Below are positions 44,036 through 52,324 of a stretch of DNA of 64,000 bases, one piece after another (position 1 is the first letter of the stretch; each line of letters begins with the position of its first letter). The translations under genes were made by a program, and so were the position numbers. The notes under the pieces are model-generated. The model was not told where the DNA came from. It ran no database searches and saw only the letters and a program-made list of their open reading frames with translations. Source of the stretch: an uncultured Clostridia bacterium (GTDB lineage: Bacteria > Bacillota > Clostridia > Christensenellales > UBA1242); the NCBI GenBank assembly GCA_944384415.1, contig CALWTF010000003.1, positions 1 through 64,000 on the forward strand. Direction: 5' to 3'.

Positions 44036-45826
44036 ATGTTTGATAAAAAACAAGTAAGAATAAAAGATTATTTTCTAAAACATAAAGTTGCAATATCATT
44101 TTTTGTATTATTGTATGTAATAAGTTCAATAGCTACATTTTTTGCAATTTTATTTTTTGCAAATGCAGTTGAACAGTTAACATTAGGAAATTATATTGAA
44201 ACAATAAATATTTTTATAATTGCAACAATTATTATAGTTTTTGCTATTTTAACTTGGTATTTATCTGAAATTTGTTATAGTAATTTTTCTCTCAAAATTA
44301 TGTCACAATTAAATTCAGATTTAGCAAGGCAAACTTTTAATTTAAAATCTAAAACTTTTGAAAGCCACAACACTGGTACATTTGTTCAAAGAATAGTTAA
44401 TTCACCTGAAAGCTTGGCGAGAAGTTTTCGAGATATAATTGTAATTTCAACAGATTTGATAACAGAATTATGTGTTGTTGTTTATTTATTGGTAATGAAC
44501 TTTTATATTGGTTTGGTTTTGGTATTTGCGATTATTGTATGTAATGTGATTGATGGATTTAGATTAAAATGTTACAAAAAGAATAACAACAAATTGTTCA
44601 AAGTTGGCGATAAAATAAATTCTTTTACTAATGAAATTATTAAAAGTGAAAAAGATATTAAATCTTTAAATTTGGAAAATTCATTAAATAAAATAATTAC
44701 TAATGAATATGAACAATATAAGGATATTAAATATAAACTGCTTACAAATAATATGAATTTTTTTGTAATAAGAAATATAGTAGTAAATATTTTTACTTTA
44801 GTTGTCTTAATTTTAGGTATATATTTTTTGCAAAAAGAACTTATTACTGTTGCTGTTTTTATGTTAATTTATTCTAGAAAAGAATCATTATATCAGATTA
44901 TATATTATTTAGGAAGTATTAAAACATTTTTAATTGATTTTAATAAATCAAAAGAAAGAATATTAGAGCTTTTTAATAATGAAGAATTTGCTACTGAGAA
45001 ATTTGGTGATAAGGTTTTAGAAAATGCTAAGGGTAAAATTGAATTTAAAAATGTTGCTTATAAATATCAAGAATATAAATATAATGAAGTAAAAAATAAA
45101 TCATATAAAAAAGGTTCTCAAAAACCAGAACGAGTTTTAATTTCTGAAAATCAACTTTTTACTAATTTATCATTTAAAATTGAGCCAAACACTACGGTTG
45201 CTTTTGTTGGTAAATCGGGTAGTGGAAAAACAACAATTTTAAATTTGTTATCAAAAATGTATGAAGTAGATAGTGGTGAAATATTAATTGATGGTATTAA
45301 TATTAATGATTTAACTAAAGAATCTTTGCGAAATAATATTTCACTTGTAAATCAATTTCCATATCTTTTTGATATGTCAATAAAAGAAAATTTATTATTA
45401 TCTAAAAATGATGCAACTGATGAGGAAATTATTAAGGTTTTAGAAGATGCTTCTTTATTAGAATTTGTAAACAGTATACCTAATGGAATAGATACAGTAA
45501 TTGGTGAAAGTGGAATAAAACTTTCTGGTGGTCAAAGACAACGATTAGCTATTGCTAGGGCTATGTTAAAAAAATCACCAATAATAATTTTTGATGAAAG
45601 TACAAGTTCGCTTGACAATTTTGCCCAAAATAAAATAAAAGAAAGCATAGACAAAATGAAAGGTAAAACTACAATTGTCATTGTTGCTCACCGTTTATCA
45701 ACAATTCGAGGTGCAGATAAAATTTTCTTTTTAGATTCTGGGGAAATTATCGATGAAGGTACATTTGATGAATTGTTTGAAAGAAATGAAAAATTTCAAT
45801 CAATGTTTTTGGTTGAAAATATTTAG
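44036..45826 (+). CDS. ABC-type exporter, half-transporter with fused TMD and NBD
   Basis: The 596-residue protein has about six membrane helices in residues 15-300, then the nucleotide-binding domain. Walker A GKSGSGKTT is near 392, Q-loop VNQFPYLFD near 439, signature LSGGQRQRLAIARA near 496, Walker B IIIFDESTSSLD near 516, and H-loop VAHRLS near 545. A Lys/Tyr-rich insert of about 25 residues sits just before Walker A (about 343-370) and is absent from typical exporters. It would act as a homodimer or with another half outside this window. The upstream attenuator suggests expression is induced by a translation inhibitor; this is inference. Confidence 0.92.
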   Translation: MFDKKQVRIKDYFLKHKVAISFFVLLYVISSIATFFAILFFANAVEQLTLGNYIETINIFIIATIIIVFAILTWYLSEICYSNFSLKIMSQLNSDLARQTFNLKSKTFESHNTGTFVQRIVNSPESLARSFRDIIVISTDLITELCVVVYLLVMNFYIGLVLVFAIIVCNVIDGFRLKCYKKNNNKLFKVGDKINSFTNEIIKSEKDIKSLNLENSLNKIITNEYEQYKDIKYKLLTNNMNFFVIRNIVVNIFTLVVLILGIYFLQKELITVAVFMLIYSRKESLYQIIYYLGSIKTFLIDFNKSKERILELFNNEEFATEKFGDKVLENAKGKIEFKNVAYKYQEYKYNEVKNKSYKKGSQKPERVLISENQLFTNLSFKIEPNTTVAFVGKSGSGKTTILNLLSKMYEVDSGEILIDGININDLTKESLRNNISLVNQFPYLFDMSIKENLLLSKNDATDEEIIKVLEDASLLEFVNSIPNGIDTVIGESGIKLSGGQRQRLAIARAMLKKSPIIIFDESTSSLDNFAQNKIKESIDKMKGKTTIVIVAHRLSTIRGADKIFFLDSGEIIDEGTFDELFERNEKFQSMFLVENI

Positions 45827-45874
45827 TTGACTTATTGTTCATAATAAATTATACTGAAAAACAAAGGAGTTATT

Positions 45875-46735
45875 ATGAAAAACGATTTACATATTAGAAC
45901 AAATTTTTCTGCAAGTGCAACGCCAGAATGTAGTTGGGAAAAAGTTTTAACTTTAGCTGAACAAAAAAAGTTAGACAGAATTTCAATCACTGATTTTGAT
46001 ACTTGTATCTTTCATTTGGTTAGTAAAATAATTGATACCTCAAAATATTTTTCTGGTGAAATTATTCCAGGAATGGAGTGTGATGTATGCGAAAATGGTG
46101 TAACTTTTGAACTTTTAGCATACAATTTTGATGTGTTAAAAACATTTAGTTGGTCATTTGAAACTTATGAAACATTAGAAAGCAGACAAACAAAAATTAA
46201 AAATTTATTGATTGATTTAGCTAAAAAAAATAATTATGAAGTTGATGAAACAATCAAATTTAACGGAAAGGTTGATTTTGGTCATAAATATGTGTATGAA
46301 AATTTGTTGTTAAGTGAAAAAAATAAATCTTTTTTTGAAAAATATAATATTAATTGCTTAACTGATTTCTATCGTTTAAGTACAACACAAAAGTCTTTTC
46401 CATTTTATATTGATATGAATGTGGTTTGGCCAACGGTTAAAAAAGTGGTTGATTTTATTCATTCTGTTGGGGGTAGCGTAATTTTGGCTCATCCATATAA
46501 ATATCAAAATAAAATAGATATAAATGAATTATTAAGTTTGGCATTAAAATATAAATTAGATGGGATTGAAGTTTATCATCCATCTCACACTAAAGAACAA
46601 ATTGATTATTTATTAAGTTTTGCAAAATCAAATAATTTAAAGGTTTCGGGTGGAAGTAATTTTAATGGAAAATCTGAATATAATGAACTTGGAATAAAAA
46701 ATATAAGTGAAAATCAAGATGAAATTACAATTTAA
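45875..46735 (+). CDS. PHP-domain-like protein with several metal ligands lost
   Basis: The 286 residues keep the PHP layout: DLHIR (4-8) at the motif DLHxH, ISITDFDT near 38 instead of TDHD, IPGMECDV near 65, ILAHPY near 203, GIEVYHPSH near 231, and GSNFNG near 259 instead of SDFHG. Three or more of the usual His/Asp metal ligands are changed (second His to Arg, TDHD His to Phe, SDFHG to SNFNG). The fold is likely, but phosphoesterase activity is doubtful. It starts after AAAGGAG, 48 bases after the ABC gene, and ends with its own terminator. Confidence 0.8.
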   Translation: MKNDLHIRTNFSASATPECSWEKVLTLAEQKKLDRISITDFDTCIFHLVSKIIDTSKYFSGEIIPGMECDVCENGVTFELLAYNFDVLKTFSWSFETYETLESRQTKIKNLLIDLAKKNNYEVDETIKFNGKVDFGHKYVYENLLLSEKNKSFFEKYNINCLTDFYRLSTTQKSFPFYIDMNVVWPTVKKVVDFIHSVGGSVILAHPYKYQNKIDINELLSLALKYKLDGIEVYHPSHTKEQIDYLLSFAKSNNLKVSGGSNFNGKSEYNELGIKNISENQDEITI

Positions 46736-46737
46736 TT

Positions 46738-46767
46738 AAAAAAATGCAAATTTTTTTGCATTTTTTT
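46738..46767 (+). terminator. Terminator after the PHP-like gene
   Basis: AAAAATGCAAA / TTTGCATTTTT stem, then a T run. Confidence 0.82.
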
Positions 46768-46802
46768 ATATTTTTAAAATAAAATTTATTGTTTACATTT
46801 GG

Positions 46803-46831
46803 TTTACAAAAATATTTTACATTGATATAAT
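46803..46831 (+). promoter_or_regulatory. Promoter giving a leaderless P-type ATPase transcript
   Basis: TTTACA at 46803, 17-base spacer, TATAAT at 46826-46831. Seven bases further is ATG 46838, exactly where transcription should begin. No ribosome-binding site is present. Confidence 0.6.
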
Positions 46832-46837
46832 CATAGT

Positions 46838-49243
46838 ATGAAAAAAATTAAAGATGAAATCAAAATTGAGCGTGTTGTTCCCGATATTAAAAATGGTTTG
46901 AGTTCGGTTCAAGTTGAAAATTTAATTAAAGCGGGAAAAACAAATAAGATTATTAAAAAAACAAGCAAACCTTATTGGAAAATTATTTTATCAAACATTT
47001 TTACTTTTTTTAATATTCTTTGTTTTTTAGTTTGTGGTGTTTTAATTTCAATTAACAGTTGGACAAATATACTTTTTATTTTTATATTTTTAGCTAATCT
47101 TTTTATTGGTATTATTCAAGAATGTAGAAGTAAATATATTGTAGATAGAATATCATTGATAACTGCACCAAAGGCTAATGTGATTCGTGATGGAAAAATG
47201 CAAGAAGTACCTGTAGAAAATGTTGTTTTAGATGACATAATAAAATTTTCATCGGGTTCACAAATTATGGCAGACTGTATATTAATGGAAGGTAGTGTTG
47301 AAGTTAATGAAAATTTATTAACTGGAGAAAGTAATTCGGTTAAAAAAGTAGTTGGTGATGTTTTATATAGTGGTAGTTATGTTGTGTTGGGTGAGTGTTT
47401 AGCAAGAGCCGATAAAATTGGTGAAGAAAGTTATGTATCAACTTTGATAAAAAAAGCCAAAAATATGAAACACGCACAAAGTGAGATTTTAAGAACTTTA
47501 AATAAAGTTATCAAAATTATCGCTATTGTTATTTTACCACTTGCAGTTTTAACATTTATAGATTACAGTGTTATAGGTAAAAGTGATACTATTTCATCAA
47601 TAGAATATACATCGGGAAGTATGCTTGGTATGATTCCTGCAGGAATGTTTTTGCTTACAAGCGTAGCCCTTGCTGTTGGTGTTATGAAGCTTGCAAAGAA
47701 AAGAACTTTAGTTCAAGATTTATACAGTATAGAAATGCTTGCTCGTACAGATATTTTATGTTTAGACAAAACTGGTACTTTAACAGATGGGAAAATGAAA
47801 TTTAATAAACTTGTTACCGTTGGTAAAGTTTCAGAAAATGAAGTTGCTAAAATTTTACAAAAGTATATGGGGGCATTAAAAAATAGAAATTTTACAAGTG
47901 ATGCTATTGTAGATAAATTTGGGGAAACTGAATTTAAACCTGTTAATGTTTTGGAGTTTAGTAGTGATAGAAAATACAGTGCTGTTCAATTTTCTAACAA
48001 CGAAACCTATATAATGGGAGCAAGTGAGTTTGTTGGTGCAAAAATTTCTAAAACTGTTCAACAAACCATTGATGATTTTTCTAATAAAGGTTTGCGCGTT
48101 TTAGTTTTAGCTAAATCTGATAAACCTATTATGAATGATAAAGTGTCAAAAGGTAGTTCAATTATAGCTATTTTGGTAATTGAAGATACTATAAGAAAAG
48201 ATGCTATTCAAGTTATTAAATGGTTTGAAAATAATGAAGTTGAAATTAAAATAATATCAGGTGACAATGCTAACGCAGTTAGTAAAATTGCTAAGCTGGT
48301 AGGATTAAAAAATGCAGATAAGTTTATAAGTTTGGAAAATTTGTCAGATGAGGAAGTTATTGAATCTGCAAATAAATATTCGGTGTTTGGAAGAGTTAAA
48401 CCAGAACAAAAAAGTTTGTTAATCAAAGCTTTAAAAAATAATGGAAGTAAAAAAGTTGCTATGACAGGTGACGGTGTGAACGATATTTTAGCTTTAAAAG
48501 AAGCTGATTGTTCAATTGCTATGGCAAGTGGAAGTGAAGCAACAAGAAGTGCAAGTAATTTAGTTATGTTAGATAGTAATTTTTCAAGTATGCCTTTAGT
48601 TGTTGCTGAGGGTAGAAGAGTTATAAATAATATTTCAAAAAGTTCAACTTTATTTTTAATGAAAAATCTATTTACAATTTTAATGACAATTTTCTGTTTA
48701 ATCACTATTTATCAATATCCATTTCAACCAAAGCATATGTTCATAATGCAAACTTTATTTGTTGGTATACCTTCGTTCTTTTTAGCATTACAACCTAACA
48801 ATGAAAAAGTAAAAGGTAGTTTTTCTTCGGGATTAATAGCTAAAACTGTTCCTGCTGGTTTAATTTTAACATTTAATGTTTTGTTATGTTATGCGTTTTT
48901 AGCTATATTAGGTATTGATGATAGTGGGGTTTTAACAACCTTGGCTTCACTTACTGTTGCGTTTAGTACTTCTATGATTTTATTAAAAATTTGCTTACCA
49001 TTAAATTGGTATAGGGGAATATTATGGTTTGGTGCGGTTTTAGCAAGTGTTTTAGCTTTGTTAATTTTTTATGATATTTTCTTTGAGTATTCACAATTAC
49101 CTTTAAGTTGTATAATATTTATGATAGTTATATCTGGTTTAACATTTTTTGAATATTTTGGACTCAATATGTTATTTGAAAAAATTTTAAAGAAAGGTGT
49201 TTTCAAAAGAAAAAATAAAAATAAGGAAGTAAAAAATGCGTAA
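46838..49243 (+). CDS. Cation P-type ATPase, CtpE-like
   Basis: The 801-residue pump has the order actuator TGES near 161, phosphorylation site DKTGTLTD near 309, hinge TGDGVNDILALKEADCSIAMASG near 543, and about ten membrane helices. The LYSIEMLARTDILCLDKTG stretch is typical of the CtpE-like P-type group of Bacillota; mycobacterial CtpE takes up calcium. The M4 cation motif is PAGM rather than PEGL, so the transported ion is uncertain. The start at 46838 is leaderless in appearance. The last 8 bases overlap the dUTPase-like gene. Confidence 0.88.
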   Translation: MKKIKDEIKIERVVPDIKNGLSSVQVENLIKAGKTNKIIKKTSKPYWKIILSNIFTFFNILCFLVCGVLISINSWTNILFIFIFLANLFIGIIQECRSKYIVDRISLITAPKANVIRDGKMQEVPVENVVLDDIIKFSSGSQIMADCILMEGSVEVNENLLTGESNSVKKVVGDVLYSGSYVVLGECLARADKIGEESYVSTLIKKAKNMKHAQSEILRTLNKVIKIIAIVILPLAVLTFIDYSVIGKSDTISSIEYTSGSMLGMIPAGMFLLTSVALAVGVMKLAKKRTLVQDLYSIEMLARTDILCLDKTGTLTDGKMKFNKLVTVGKVSENEVAKILQKYMGALKNRNFTSDAIVDKFGETEFKPVNVLEFSSDRKYSAVQFSNNETYIMGASEFVGAKISKTVQQTIDDFSNKGLRVLVLAKSDKPIMNDKVSKGSSIIAILVIEDTIRKDAIQVIKWFENNEVEIKIISGDNANAVSKIAKLVGLKNADKFISLENLSDEEVIESANKYSVFGRVKPEQKSLLIKALKNNGSKKVAMTGDGVNDILALKEADCSIAMASGSEATRSASNLVMLDSNFSSMPLVVAEGRRVINNISKSSTLFLMKNLFTILMTIFCLITIYQYPFQPKHMFIMQTLFVGIPSFFLALQPNNEKVKGSFSSGLIAKTVPAGLILTFNVLLCYAFLAILGIDDSGVLTTLASLTVAFSTSMILLKICLPLNWYRGILWFGAVLASVLALLIFYDIFFEYSQLPLSCIIFMIVISGLTFFEYFGLNMLFEKILKKGVFKRKNKNKEVKNA

Positions 49244-49694
49244 ATTTGAAATTGTAAGTAAACAAAAAAGAAAATATACTGATGTCGAAATAAAAATGCC
49301 TAAAAGAGCAACAAAATTTTCAGCAGGATATGACTTTTATTCTCCGATTGATATTGTTATTGAACCAAACAAAACAGAAATGATTTGGACTGATATTAAA
49401 GCTCAATTTAATACAAATGAAGTTTTAATTTTATGTGTAACTAGCGGAATGGGGAAAAAGGGCATTATGCTTGCTAATAATATAGGAATAATAGATTGTG
49501 ATTATTATAATAATGTAAACAATGATGGTAATTTAGGTTTTATGTTATATAATAGAGGTAGTGAACCATATGTTATAAAATGTGGGGATAAAATAGGGCA
49601 AGGTATTTTTACAACATTTTTAACAGTTGATAACGAAGATGAAATTTTAGAAACCAGAGTTGGAGGTTTCGGAAGTACTGTTAAAGTTAGTTAA
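49236..49694 (+). CDS. dut: dUTPase-like protein
   Basis: A 152-residue protein with trimeric dUTPase motifs: AGYDFYSP (motif 1, about 31-38), SGMGKKGIMLANNIGIID (motifs 2 and 3, with the Asp), KIGQGIF (motif 4) and RVGGFGST (motif 5, about 140-147). It hydrolyses dUTP to dUMP if active; a dUTPase-type role in nucleotide clean-up is likely. Between motifs 3 and 4 an Asn-rich stretch (YYNNVNNDGN) replaces the usual YRGE. It overlaps the pump gene by 8 bases, so expression is coupled. Confidence 0.85.
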   Translation: MRKFEIVSKQKRKYTDVEIKMPKRATKFSAGYDFYSPIDIVIEPNKTEMIWTDIKAQFNTNEVLILCVTSGMGKKGIMLANNIGIIDCDYYNNVNNDGNLGFMLYNRGSEPYVIKCGDKIGQGIFTTFLTVDNEDEILETRVGGFGSTVKVS

Positions 49695-49712
49695 AAAGAT
49701 TTATATTAAAAA

Positions 49713-49752
49713 CAAAAAGACATTTTATTAATTCATATAAAATGCCTTTTTT
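49713..49752 (+). terminator. Terminator after the dUTPase-like gene
   Basis: AAAAAGACATTTTAT / ATAAAATGCCTTTTT stem with one A-C mismatch, then T. Confidence 0.72.
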
Positions 49753-49905
49753 AATAAAATTAAAAATTTTTAAATAAAAAACAAAGCTTAATTTTTTTTG
49801 TAAAATTTATATACCTCTTAATTCAACACTTTTTTAATTTTTTGTTGCTTGGTTTTTAAAGTTTATCTGATATAATGTGTTTGTATTTTAAAGGAGGTCA
49901 AAAAT

Positions 49906-50259
49906 ATGAATACAGACAAAATTTACGCTGAACATATTGCTAATGAATATTCTAAAAAAGAAACAACCAAAGTTATGCAATTAAAAAAATTGGATTCAAA
50001 AGTTAAAACTCCTGCAAATATATTTGCTTATACTTTTGGAATTATAAGCACTTTATTGTTAGGTGTAGGTATGTGCTTGGCAATGGAAGTTATAGGTGCA
50101 GGTATTGTGGCTTTAATAGCAGGAATAATAATTGGAGTAGTTGGTATATTTGGTTGTTCTATCAATTACTATATTTATAAAAAGCTTATTGAAAAAGGTA
50201 AAAATAAATATGGTTCAGATATAATGCGTTTAGCAAAAGAAATAAGTGATGAAGAATAA
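49906..50259 (+). CDS. Small membrane protein of a conserved clostridial family
   Basis: The 117-residue protein has two membrane helices (about 41-60 and 65-90) and charged ends. NTDKIYAEHIANEYSKKETTKVMQLKKLD is a conserved N-terminus in low-GC anaerobes; similar entries are often named dihydropteridine reductase, but no reductase motif is visible here. It starts after AAAGGAGG. Sixteen bases before the TetR-type gene, it is probably the first gene of a three-gene unit. Confidence 0.8.
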   Translation: MNTDKIYAEHIANEYSKKETTKVMQLKKLDSKVKTPANIFAYTFGIISTLLLGVGMCLAMEVIGAGIVALIAGIIIGVVGIFGCSINYYIYKKLIEKGKNKYGSDIMRLAKEISDEE

Positions 50260-50274
50260 AAAGGAGGCAGTATT

Positions 50275-50871
50275 ATGAATAAAGCAGAAAGTAAGTATTA
50301 TAATACTGCTATTTTAATGAATAAGGCTTTAATAGAATTGCTTAATAAAAAAGATTTCGAATTTATTACTGTTAAAGAAATATGCGAAAAAGCTGGAGTA
50401 AATCGTTCAACATTTTATCTTCATTATGAAACAGTAAATGATTTATTGGAAGAGTGTGTTGAAGATATAAATCGAAATTTTATTACTTATTTTGATGAAA
50501 ATACCAAAAAGGTTGTTGAAAAAATTAAAAATTGTCTGGTTGAAGAATTAATTTTAATTACTCCTCAATATTTAACACCTTATTTAACTTTCATAAAAGA
50601 AAATAAAGTTGTACATCAAGTAGCAGTTAAACATTCAAATATTATGAATTCCGTTCAAAAATTTAATTTACTTAATACACATATTTTTAAGCCAATTTTT
50701 AACAGGTTTGGTGTAGATGAAAAAACAGGTAATTATATGATTTCATATTATCTTAGTGGTATTAATGCAATAATAAACGAATGGATTAAAAATGATTGTA
50801 AGGAAGAAATTGATTACATAGAGCAAATTATAATAAAGTGTGTTAGACCAAATCTTGTGGATAAATTATGA
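50275..50871 (+). CDS. TetR/AcrR-type regulator
   Basis: The 198-residue protein has a classic N-terminal HTH: KEICEKAGVNRSTFYLHYETVNDLL (about 36-60), followed by a helical ligand-binding domain. It starts after AAAAAGGAGGC. It would act as a dimeric repressor, and its neighbours on both sides are small membrane proteins, so they may be its targets or sensors. It overlaps the next gene by 4 bases (ATGA). The TetR call is firm; the ligand is unknown. Confidence 0.9.
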   Translation: MNKAESKYYNTAILMNKALIELLNKKDFEFITVKEICEKAGVNRSTFYLHYETVNDLLEECVEDINRNFITYFDENTKKVVEKIKNCLVEELILITPQYLTPYLTFIKENKVVHQVAVKHSNIMNSVQKFNLLNTHIFKPIFNRFGVDEKTGNYMISYYLSGINAIINEWIKNDCKEEIDYIEQIIIKCVRPNLVDKL

Positions 50872-51527
50872 GCATAAAAGAAAATGTTAAAAATTTTATA
50901 AAAAATCCAGATAAAATTGTTATTAGCACTATTTTTTCTGTTCTATTCACTTTTTTCTTTGCTTTGTATAATATAATTTTAGGTTTGTTATATAATGATT
51001 TTTTCGGTATCAGTATTTCTATTTATTATGTATGTTTAATATTAGCAAGAGTAATTGTTGTAAGAATTGAAAACCATATTAAAAATTTTAAGGAAAATAT
51101 AAAATCAAACATTAGGGAAAAAACATATATATGTATGTCGATTTTTATTTTTTTTATTGATTTATGTTTGTTTGTACCAATAACATTAATGATAATTTCT
51201 CCAAAAGATTTTGTTTTTGGAATTATTCCAGCGATAGTTGTTGCAAGTTACACAACATATAAGATTATTATAGCTATAATAAATTATGTTAAGGTAAAAA
51301 AGTTTAACAATTTAGTGTATAAGTTTTTAAAAGAATTATCTGTTATTGATGCATTAGTTTCTGTTTTAGTATTACAACACATTTTAATTATGGTTAATGG
51401 TGGAATGTCGGGAGATATGCTGGTTTTATCTTCAATTACAAGTTTTATTTTTTTAACATTTATAATAATTTTTTCAATTGTTGAAATGATAAAAACTTTA
51501 AAATTAAAAAAATCCAAAATTTTATAA
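50868..51527 (+). CDS. Unknown polytopic membrane protein
   Basis: The 219-residue protein has about six predicted hydrophobic helices (18-38, 45-65, 90-110, 115-140, 160-180 and 185-205) and Lys-rich loops. No family was recognised. Coupling to the TetR-type regulator by the ATGA overlap suggests a membrane sensor or an efflux or permease partner; that is inference. The terminator begins inside its last codons. Confidence 0.75.
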   Translation: MSIKENVKNFIKNPDKIVISTIFSVLFTFFFALYNIILGLLYNDFFGISISIYYVCLILARVIVVRIENHIKNFKENIKSNIREKTYICMSIFIFFIDLCLFVPITLMIISPKDFVFGIIPAIVVASYTTYKIIIAIINYVKVKKFNNLVYKFLKELSVIDALVSVLVLQHILIMVNGGMSGDMLVLSSITSFIFLTFIIIFSIVEMIKTLKLKKSKIL

Positions 51528-51547
51528 ATTTAATTTTGGATTTTTTA
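51506..51547. terminator. Bidirectional terminator between the TetR unit and the HAD gene
   Basis: AAAAAATCCAAAATT / AATTTTGGATTTTTT stem with an AT loop and T-run on both sides. Confidence 0.88.
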
Positions 51548-52249
51548 TTTTATTATTAACCAATCATTTAAGCTTTGAATTTCATTTTCCCAAATTTTAA
51601 CACTTTTTAATGATAATGCTTTTTGTGTTGTTAAGCTTTCACTATTATCCAATTTTTTGATATACTTCCAAAAATTATTGTTATAGTTTTTAACATCATC
51701 TACTAAAAAAACATTTAACCCTAATTCAAGTGCAGGTACAATATCTTTTAAATAATTGTCTCCAATCATTAAAACTTCGTTTGGATTAATTTTTTCTTTT
51801 TCTAAAATATATTTATAATATTTTATTTTTGAGTTTTCTTCAAAACTGTTAGATATTATTTCTTCAAAATAACTTGTATCTAATCCTATCAACTTATTAG
51901 TTATTTTTAAAAAATTTGGTGGTGAATTTGTAACCACATAAAGTTTATGATTAGATTTTAATTTTTTTAAAAATTCAGAATTTGTTGGTCTTAATTTTTC
52001 TGCATTAAGTTGATATGGTGTTGAATTTATGGCATTATACCAATCTTCGGGTTTAAGGTTACAATAGTTTAAAGCTTTTATCAATATACCGGGTTCCCTA
52101 AAATTTGGTTTCTGTGTTATATAAGTCTTATATTTAGAATTATTTTTTGTTAATTCAAAAAGCCTTTCTTCACAATAACTTTGCCAATTTGTAAAATTAT
52201 CTCCTGAATAAAGTGTTCCATCATAATCTAATATAACTAATTTTAACAT
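51545..52249 (-). CDS. HAD-superfamily hydrolase
   Basis: The 234-residue protein has canonical motif I DYDGTL (8-13), motif II VVTNSPP near 95, a Lys near 150 (SKIKYYKY), and motif IV MIGDNYLKD near 166. The cap is inserted after motif I (about 20-80), so it is a C1-cap subtype. It would be a small-molecule phosphatase; the substrate is unknown. The minus-strand leader before ATG has AAAGGAAAA. Confidence 0.85.
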   Translation of the reverse strand: MLKLVILDYDGTLYSGDNFTNWQSYCEERLFELTKNNSKYKTYITQKPNFREPGILIKALNYCNLKPEDWYNAINSTPYQLNAEKLRPTNSEFLKKLKSNHKLYVVTNSPPNFLKITNKLIGLDTSYFEEIISNSFEENSKIKYYKYILEKEKINPNEVLMIGDNYLKDIVPALELGLNVFLVDDVKNYNNNFWKYIKKLDNSESLTTQKALSLKSVKIWENEIQSLNDWLIIK

Positions 52250-52276
52250 TTATTTTTCCTTTTTAATTCCTTAATA

Positions 52277-52303
52277 ATAAAAAATGTGGAAATCCACATT
52301 TTT
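52277..52303 (-). terminator. Terminator of the NfeD-SPFH operon
   Basis: AAAAATGTGGA / TCCACATTTTT stem, with a T-rich 3' side on the minus strand. Confidence 0.82.
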
Positions 52304-52324
52304 AAGTTTTACACCAAGTGTAAA

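Larger units (their letters stand above)
43882..44038 (+). promoter_or_regulatory. Translational attenuator of the ABC exporter
   Basis: Four pairing segments are seen. Segment 1, CATTCGTATGT (43889-43899), is at the leader start and pairs perfectly (11 bp) with segment 2, ACATACGAATG (43947-43957), at the leader end. Segment 2, extended to 43962, can instead pair for 15 bp with one mismatch to segment 3 (44005-44020). Segment 3 also forms a perfect 15-bp hairpin with segment 4 (44003-44017 with 44021-44035, loop TGT, three G-U), which buries the GGGGGG ribosome-binding site and ends at ATG 44036. A ribosome stalled early in the leader would favour 2:3 pairing and open the gene. Confidence 0.72.

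Noticed and set aside
49906-50259. Dihydropteridine reductase name often given to similar proteins
   Set aside because: The protein is a 117-residue, two-helix membrane protein with no Rossmann motif, so the name is not supported.
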